Shown here piece after piece: positions 59,201 through 64,000 of a stretch of DNA of 64,000 nt. Location of the stretch: the NCBI GenBank assembly GCA_007922225.1, contig ML679970.1, positions 20,076,290 through 20,140,289 of the forward strand. Direction: 5' to 3'. The translations under genes were made by a program, and so were the position numbers. The notes under the pieces were generated by a model. It did no database searches. It was not told the origin of the DNA and saw nothing but the letters and a program-made list of their open reading frames with translations. Position 1 is the stretch's first letter, and the number at the start of each line of letters is the position of its first letter. The stretch is from Emydura subglobosa (Eukaryota > Chordata > Testudines > Chelidae).

Positions 59201-60962
59201 AATCTGTTGTTATGAAGGTAGTTATCTCAGGTTCAGAGTACTGGACACTTCATAACCTGGTTTGGAGATTTCACCGAGCCCCTTCAGGACAGACGGAATA
59301 GTTAAGGTTCCAGGGCTGCAGATTTATATGCGAACGGAGATGCTTCTGTGCTTAATAAAGAGCAGGCAGGAGGCGACGTTTTGGTAAGACTGTGGAGTAA
59401 GTGAGCATGTGTTAACATAACTGTTTCCTCGAGAGGATGGCTTAGCAACGTAAGCTCCAGGTTGGTAATGTCTGGAACCATAAGTTCAGCGTTGGCTGGG
59501 CCAGCTCAGCCCTTCATCCTTCTGATATATGAACTGAGTTTTGTGCAGTTTGGGGAAGATCTTAAAACCAAGCATCAGTCTCTGTAACATGGACCAAGAT
59601 GCCCTGGTCTTGGAGCCTATGGATAAAATGTTCCCTCCCTGTCCCTACCACTGTGCAAAGTGCTGTGGCAATCTACCCAAGAGGTGGTAAATGTCAGACA
59701 TGCTCTCTGTGTGCAGCCTGTGAAGCCCTTTGAGATGGAGGGCCCCATCGGAATGCAACACGTGGTATTGTTTAGAAAATGGGTGGGACTGTGGAAGCAA
59801 TCTAGCTAGTTATATTTCCAACCCATCTAGATTAGGGGACATCCACCACATGAGACTATGACTGGATGGCTGGATCAGCCTCTGTTCAGATCCCTTGACC
59901 CAAGGCAAACTGCATTGCATTTTTATCCCTCTCTCTCTCTCTCTGCTTATTTGTTATTTAGCATAAATCTGACATAAAACGACCATAGAAAAACCAAACA
60001 CACAAGCTCCCAGAACACGAGGCTCTTTACGGGCTGAGAATTTTGAATGTCTCCACTGCAATCATGCAGTGTTGTTGTAGCCGTGTTGGTCACAGGATAT
60101 TAGAGAGACAAGGTGGGTGAGGTAATGTCTTTTATTGGACCAACATCTATTGGTGAGAGAGACAAGCTTTCGAGCCACGCAGCTCCACTTCAGGTCCACT
60201 GCAGTCAGGCAGCTTTGTGTCTGATAAATTCAGTGGGGCAGACCCTCCGCTGGGGGAGATCTGTGTACCTCCATTGAAGTCCACGGAGCTGTGCTGGGGT
60301 AAGTCTCTGTGGCACCACTGACTTCAAAGCGGAGCGACCCTGGTCTACACCAGCTGAGTCTGGAGGTGAACTTGTGTCTGTATAGTTTTCTTGTGTATAT
60401 TTCTTAAGCAACCATGATTGTTTTTGTCATAAGGTCGCAGTGCCCTCAGCCTGAATGGGTATTAGGTCAGAGATGGCAGCAGGAGGTTAGATGGGCTAGG
60501 CTGGCTTGGCAGGAGTGTACTAGTAGTCCTGTTCATCTGACCCAGTATGGCTGTGCCTGGGGCAATGGAACCTGTGGCCAGCTGAAAGTCCCTGTGTCTC
60601 ATTTTGTCAGCGCCCCCTACTGCCTCTCCCTCTGTTATTCTGACGTGGGTCTCCCTGTCATTATGTAGGGACGTTGTGCGTCTGCCTGATTTCACCGGAG
60701 GAGCCCACCACTGAGGGCTTGACCTCAACCTCCTTGGTGGAGTTTACAATGATGTCCCATCTGGAGCCACTGGATTACAGCGAGCAAAGCAACCTGGAAG
60801 CTACAGAGCCTGACCTTGTCCCCAGTGCCCTGCAGGCCTCCGTGGGATCAGGCTTTGCCAGTGAGGAGAACGAGGAGTCCAAGATCCTACAGCCCCCCCA
60901 GTACTTCTGGGAAGACGGGGGAGACCTCAACGATTCCAGCCTGGATCTGGGACCAGCAACGG
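47192..60962 (+). CDS. PODXL2: PODXL2 (endoglycan), first two coding exons
   Basis: Endoglycan is a CD34-family type I membrane sialomucin that binds L-selectin through sulfated tyrosines and glycans. Two exons, 47192-47237 and 60669-60962, join in frame to 113 residues plus one base. The first 24 residues form a signal peptide (basic MKLRLQQ, hydrophobic GLAGLLAWGTLCVCLIS). The mature N-terminus has EGLTSTSL, SGFASEENEES, then PPQYFWED and LNDSSLDLGP, matching the family. Tyr94 in QYFWED corresponds to a known sulfation site; Tyr52 in PLDYSEQ may be another. The mucin, cysteine and transmembrane regions lie beyond base 64000. Same strand as MCM2, about 10 kb downstream, as in other vertebrates. 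Confidence 0.9.
48885..48990 (+). repeat. MIR-like SINE 3' part
   Basis: GAGACAGGGACCATCTTTTT, GTGCCTGGCACAATGAGTCC and an AAATAATACA tail. Confidence 0.55.
50205..50345 (+). repeat. Interspersed repeat with GTAGCCGTGTTAGTC head
   Basis: GTAGCCGTGTTAGTCTG, GTCCTGTGGCACCTTAAAGA, CTAACACATTTATTTGGGCA and CCCCACTTCATCGGATGCA. It shares the GTAGCCGTGTT head with the copy at 60065. Confidence 0.65.
52690..52790. mobile_element. Short inverted-repeat MITE
   Basis: GACCTGGTTTTTCAGAAGTG and CAACTCTGAAAACCCAACTC form inverted ends around a CAGCTG and TGGGGGTGCCCAGC core. Related by eye to the element at 21304. Confidence 0.55.
54730..54870. repeat. MITE-like fragment
   Basis: It begins GTGGGCCTGATTCTCCAGGC and contains GTGTAAATGAATGC, words of a palindromic sauropsid repeat. 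The second arm is weak. Boundaries approximate. Confidence 0.4.
56585..56880 (+). repeat. MIR-like SINE, near full length
   Basis: GTGGCTTTGTGGTTAAGATA (tRNA-like head), TACCTTGGGCATGTTTCTGC, TCTGGGGCAGGGACTTGTCT, CAGCTCCTAGCACAGTGGGG and CTACTGTAATACAAATTAC. It is the most complete copy in the window and ties the separate 3' modules to one family. Confidence 0.72.
57815..58318. mobile_element. Non-autonomous hAT-type element with perfect 8-bp TSD
   Basis: The terminal inverted repeats CAGAGGTTCTCAAACT and AGTTTGAGAACCACTG bound 504 bases and are flanked by an exact target duplication, AACTAGAT (57807-57814 and 58319-58326). The 8-bp duplication and CAG...CTG ends are hAT hallmarks. Internal frames are broken and no transposase was recognised. 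Confidence 0.92.
58753..58798. repeat. Half of a palindromic MITE
   Basis: GGGGTGAAATCCTGGCCC followed by GAAGTCAATGG is one arm of a repeat common in sauropsids as I recall it; no second arm was seen. Confidence 0.4.
59931..59945. repeat. (CT)n microsatellite
   Basis: CTCTCTCTCTCTCTC in PODXL2 intron 1. Confidence 0.9.
60065..60200 (+). repeat. Sauropsid-type interspersed repeat, copy 2
   Basis: GTTGTTGTAGCCGTGTTGGT, AGACAAGGTGGGTGAGGTAA, TGTCTTTTATTGGACCAACA and GACAAGCTTTCGAGCCACGC. The inverted copy lies at 20040-20270. Confidence 0.72.
60230..60365. repeat. MITE-like inverted repeat
   Basis: GGCAGACCCTCCGCTGGGGG and the later CTACACCAGCTGAGTCTGG are approximately inverted, with CCATTGAAGTCCACGGAGC between them. 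Confidence 0.45.
60669..60962 (+). CDS. PODXL2: PODXL2 exon 2
   Basis: 294 bases after acceptor cattatgtag to donor ACGG/gtaggt. It encodes GTLCVCLISPEEPTTEG, SEENEESKILQPPQYFWED and LNDSSLDLGPAT, the conserved acidic N-terminus of endoglycan. Confidence 0.93.
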
Positions 60963-63900
60963 GTAGGTCATTTTTATCCCTTTCTTCCCTCCCTTCCTCC
61001 AGGGGAGACTCTGTTCTCTTGCCTTGACATGATTCTTGCTAAGAGGAGCTGGGATTAAATGTCAACGCTGTTACCTCACTTCAGTGTCTGATGTGTCCCT
61101 AGTGAACCCTGAGCAAGGACAGGATGTAAAAACCCAGGTACTGCTGGATCATTATTCCTGAGCAGCTAGGAAGTTCCCACAAGCTGAGGAGAGTATCACC
61201 TTTATCTCAGTCTCCTGCTCACCTCATCCTCCCCTTCTTTGTCTCTGCCTTCTTATTCTCCCTTCCCCTTGCTGCTGTGAACTAAACTAAGTGCAATCTA
61301 GATGTCTGAGCGTAAGCCGTGAGGAATCCATGTGGGGCCTTGGGTTTGAGTCCTAGCTGAACTCACTAGGCCCAATTCCAAGCAGACTAGTTTGGCCAGA
61401 GTATGGCCAGCAGGATCTGGCCATCTGTGTCCTTTCAAGTGACTCAACCAGCTTGCTTGGGCAGCCTGTCAGCCTAGCTGGACCTTCTCACTATAACTGG
61501 ATGCCACGTCTGAACTGACCTTCCCCTGGAAAATGTAATATACACAGTCACTCCCACTTCTCCCTATGCCAGAGCCACTGTACCCCACTTCCGTCCCTAA
61601 GCTGAGCCTCCCCTGGAGAACATAAATATATGCATACCACCCCCTTTCCTCCTAGGCCCACTGGAACCCACTGCTGCATCTAAGCAGAGCTTCCTTTCTG
61701 TTGGTATTACAAAAATCAAGTTGAAACTAACCTGCCTATGTTTGTCTATGACATGTAAATATGGCCTGCTTTAGCCCCCTCCTCAATCATCTCCCCGAGC
61801 TACTTAGCAGAAGACGACTTAGCTTTTGAGAAACCCACTGGGAGAGGGACGGGATAGGGAGGAGGAGTGTTTTTGTAGGCTTTCCTATAGTTTATGGGAT
61901 TATCCCACATGATCCTGCTCTAAATTCCAGGCTGGGCATGTTTTAATACAGTGCAGGAGACCGACCTTCAACCTGATTCCTTCTGCCCAACATCACATCA
62001 AGTGTCTTCATCTCTTTCTCAGTAGGTGCTTTCCTGGCTTGATTGAGGTCTGGAATTAGAAAGCTGAAGTCTTTCTAGTCTTATCTTCACACTGATTCCT
62101 CTGACCTTAAAAAGACCTGTGCTCCTACTGGAATGAGGGCTGAGCCAGCAGCAATAGCAGCAGAAAACCAATTTACATTTTTGTAAGGGCGCACACGTTC
62201 ATACTCCTTTCTCTTGCATACACTGTATTAGACTGTATGCTCCTTGGGGCATGGATGTCATTGTTTTAGGACTTAAAATCACCATGCTCACTTATAGTAG
62301 TGTGTATACATCCTAGTCACACTCATGGTGACACACACACATTCACAGGCACTCCTACACATCACACACTGTACATGCACACTCCCTCCCTGACACTAAC
62401 GTGGATCATGCAGATGCTCTTCATGCATTTGTTGCTCATGGTGAGATACTCAAAAGTTTACACTCCTCCCCGCATCTCTTGTATGCACACACCCCAGGCT
62501 CTCACGTGTATAGAGAACCCACATCATCATCACACTCAGAAGCACTTTCACACATGTGAAAGCACACACAACCGCTTCACACACTCACTCGACTCTCACG
62601 CCGCCATTGGTATGTACATCTAGCCAAAGAATCTCACCCTCCTCGTCACACTTGCACATTAAAAGCAATAAACACAGAGACCCAAAAATAGTCTCATCCT
62701 ATGCACACACTCATCATGCAGAGCACGCTCCGCGTCTTCTCACTGTACTACACAAACTCTCTCACCGTTCTCTCTTTGCTCTCCCTTACACACACACACA
62801 CACATCCTTATCAACTGGCCACCAAACAGCTGCACTACTTCGGAGGGCTGGCCTTTTGCCAGCCAGTGCTCTGTGCAGCTCACATCTCAGTGGCATTTCA
62901 GAACCTCAGTTAATAGAACTCCTTGAATTATTCAACAGCTCAGGAGGTCGTTTCTACTTAAAATTTAATTAGAAACCTGGTGTGTGTCATTTTATAATAA
63001 ATGGTATAATAAGAGTGTCCCTAAAACGGGAAGCTTTCCCCAGTCACAGTTGGCCTATAAGTGTGTGATATACATGCCATAGGTGTGATGAAGACGTCAT
63101 GTGTTTCCTTTTGGAATTGTGTAACCAATTGCATTTATTATGTTACTTCTAACATACCAACTCTCTTAGCAGCTTCAAACAGCAGCCATGAGTGGTGGAT
63201 TGGTTTTTTGGTTTTTGTTTTTTTTTTAAATCAACCTGCCAGGGAAATGTTTCTTTCTATCACCAAATGTAGAATTTTCTGCCATAATTACAGTGGAGTA
63301 ATGCCCTGGATGGGAAAATTCAGTTCTGGTACACTGACAGGTCTGAGGCCCAGTATCAGTCAGGACTAAAATAGGATAGTTAAACTATTAGAAAGGAATG
63401 ATTCCCAGCTTTGTAACAGGACACACAACACTTGCTTCTTTCACTGTTAAGTATAAAGATACTGGGCCTCAACATCGCAGTTTTCTAGGCTGAAGGCCAA
63501 ATTTCTAGAGATTTCAGAGCTATATTAATTTTTTTCCCTCTGAAGTCTGTGGAGTTGGACTCAGCTCAGCCTTTTTGTGGCTTTCCAGGTGGAGGGATAC
63601 AAAAAATAATCCCAGTACATTTCTTTTTAATGTTCTCAAATTTTCCCCAAATATGTGCTTTTTGTGGAAAACATGTGGCGTCTAGAGAACACCTGGTACT
63701 CATTTGGGATGGCTGGCATTACCCAACGTGTGGCGCTGCCTCTTTTGAGTAACACACTCCTGCTGATAAAATCTTTGTGCCACACCACAATGTATTTACA
63801 TTGACTTCAGTGAGTGCCTGCCTGAGTAAGGACCTCAGGATTTGTCTCATATTGTTTCGGATTTTTAAAGCAAGGCATTTTATCCATGCTCCTCCTCCAA

Positions 63901-64000
63901 CCCTTGCCATGTATGTGCAGTGAAACACGCTATCCTCCACACTAACCCATTGCTACCCCCCTATTTTCGATATATGCACATCCATTACTCATCGGTTAAC
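60963..64000. other. PODXL2 intron 2, right window edge
   Basis: No further endoglycan exon was seen. The interval 62300-62820 is CA-rich. The remainder has no recognised gene. Confidence 0.65.
62300..62820. repeat. CA-rich low-complexity block
   Basis: About 500 bases rich in CACACA, CTCACA and CATGCACAC words, with a purer ACACACACACACACA run near 62790-62803. It produces spurious His/Thr-rich open frames. Confidence 0.75.

Larger units (their letters stand above)
47238..60668. other. PODXL2 intron 1
   Basis: A 13.4-kb intron. It holds SINE-like copies (48885-48990, 56585-56880), sauropsid-type repeats (50205-50345, 60065-60200), a hAT element with perfect target duplication (57815-58318) and MITE fragments (52690-52790, 54730-54870, 58753-58798, 60230-60365). 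No extra exon was recognised. Confidence 0.7.

Noticed and set aside
62300..62820. Short recurring CA-rich words considered as a CRISPR-like array
   Set aside because: There are no fixed-length identical repeats separated by unique spacers, and the DNA is vertebrate.
62300..62972. His/Thr/Ser-rich frames
   Set aside because: They arise from the CA-rich low-complexity block.
60963..64000. Search for PODXL2 exon 3
   Set aside because: No stretch after a splice acceptor reads the expected continuation after LNDSSLDLGP, so the exon is assumed to lie beyond the window.

Overview
The window is vertebrate nuclear DNA. Genes are split by GT-AG introns and encode vertebrate proteins. The interspersed repeats (CR1-type LINE tails, MIR-like SINEs, short hAT elements with 8-bp target duplications, palindromic MITEs) look like those of a reptile, most likely a turtle or another slow-evolving sauropsid. 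The organism call is inference from repeats recognised by eye. The gene calls rest on exon-by-exon translation with consistent splice phases.

Three protein-coding genes lie in the order TPRA1 (minus), MCM2 (plus), PODXL2 (plus), the same order and orientation as I recall for human 3q21. TPRA1 (654-9103 for the coding exons in view, with a CpG-rich promoter near 17.2-17.6 kb) encodes a seven-transmembrane GPCR-like protein. Only its first seven coding exons are here; the 3' end lies left of base 1. MCM2 (22732-37190) is complete: 16 coding exons give 887 residues of the DNA replication licensing helicase subunit. PODXL2 (47192-60962) contributes the signal peptide exon and the second coding exon of endoglycan, a sialomucin; the rest lies right of base 64000.

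Layout: 1-17.6 kb is TPRA1 with repeat-rich introns. 17.6-22.4 kb is the divergent intergenic stretch shared by TPRA1 and MCM2, with CR1, hAT and SINE copies. 22.4-22.74 kb is the MCM2 promoter, with E2F-like and E-box motifs and a palindromic MITE just upstream. 22.7-37.4 kb is MCM2. 37.4-46.3 kb is repeat-bearing intergenic DNA with a small tandem repeat near 38.05 kb. 46.3-47.24 kb is the PODXL2 CpG island and first exon. 47.2-60.7 kb is its long first intron. 60.96-64.0 kb is intron 2, with a CA-rich stretch.

The three genes are a conserved neighbourhood and not one pathway: MCM2 serves chromosome replication, TPRA1 is a membrane receptor-like protein, and PODXL2 is a cell-surface selectin ligand. 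I found no prokaryotic-type system, CRISPR array or rRNA gene, and nothing that amounts to an undescribed system. The most unusual content is the set of small palindromic and hAT-type elements, several with exact target-site duplications, some sitting beside or inside these genes. A 10-base N gap lies in MCM2 intron 1, next to a 50-bp tandem duplication.
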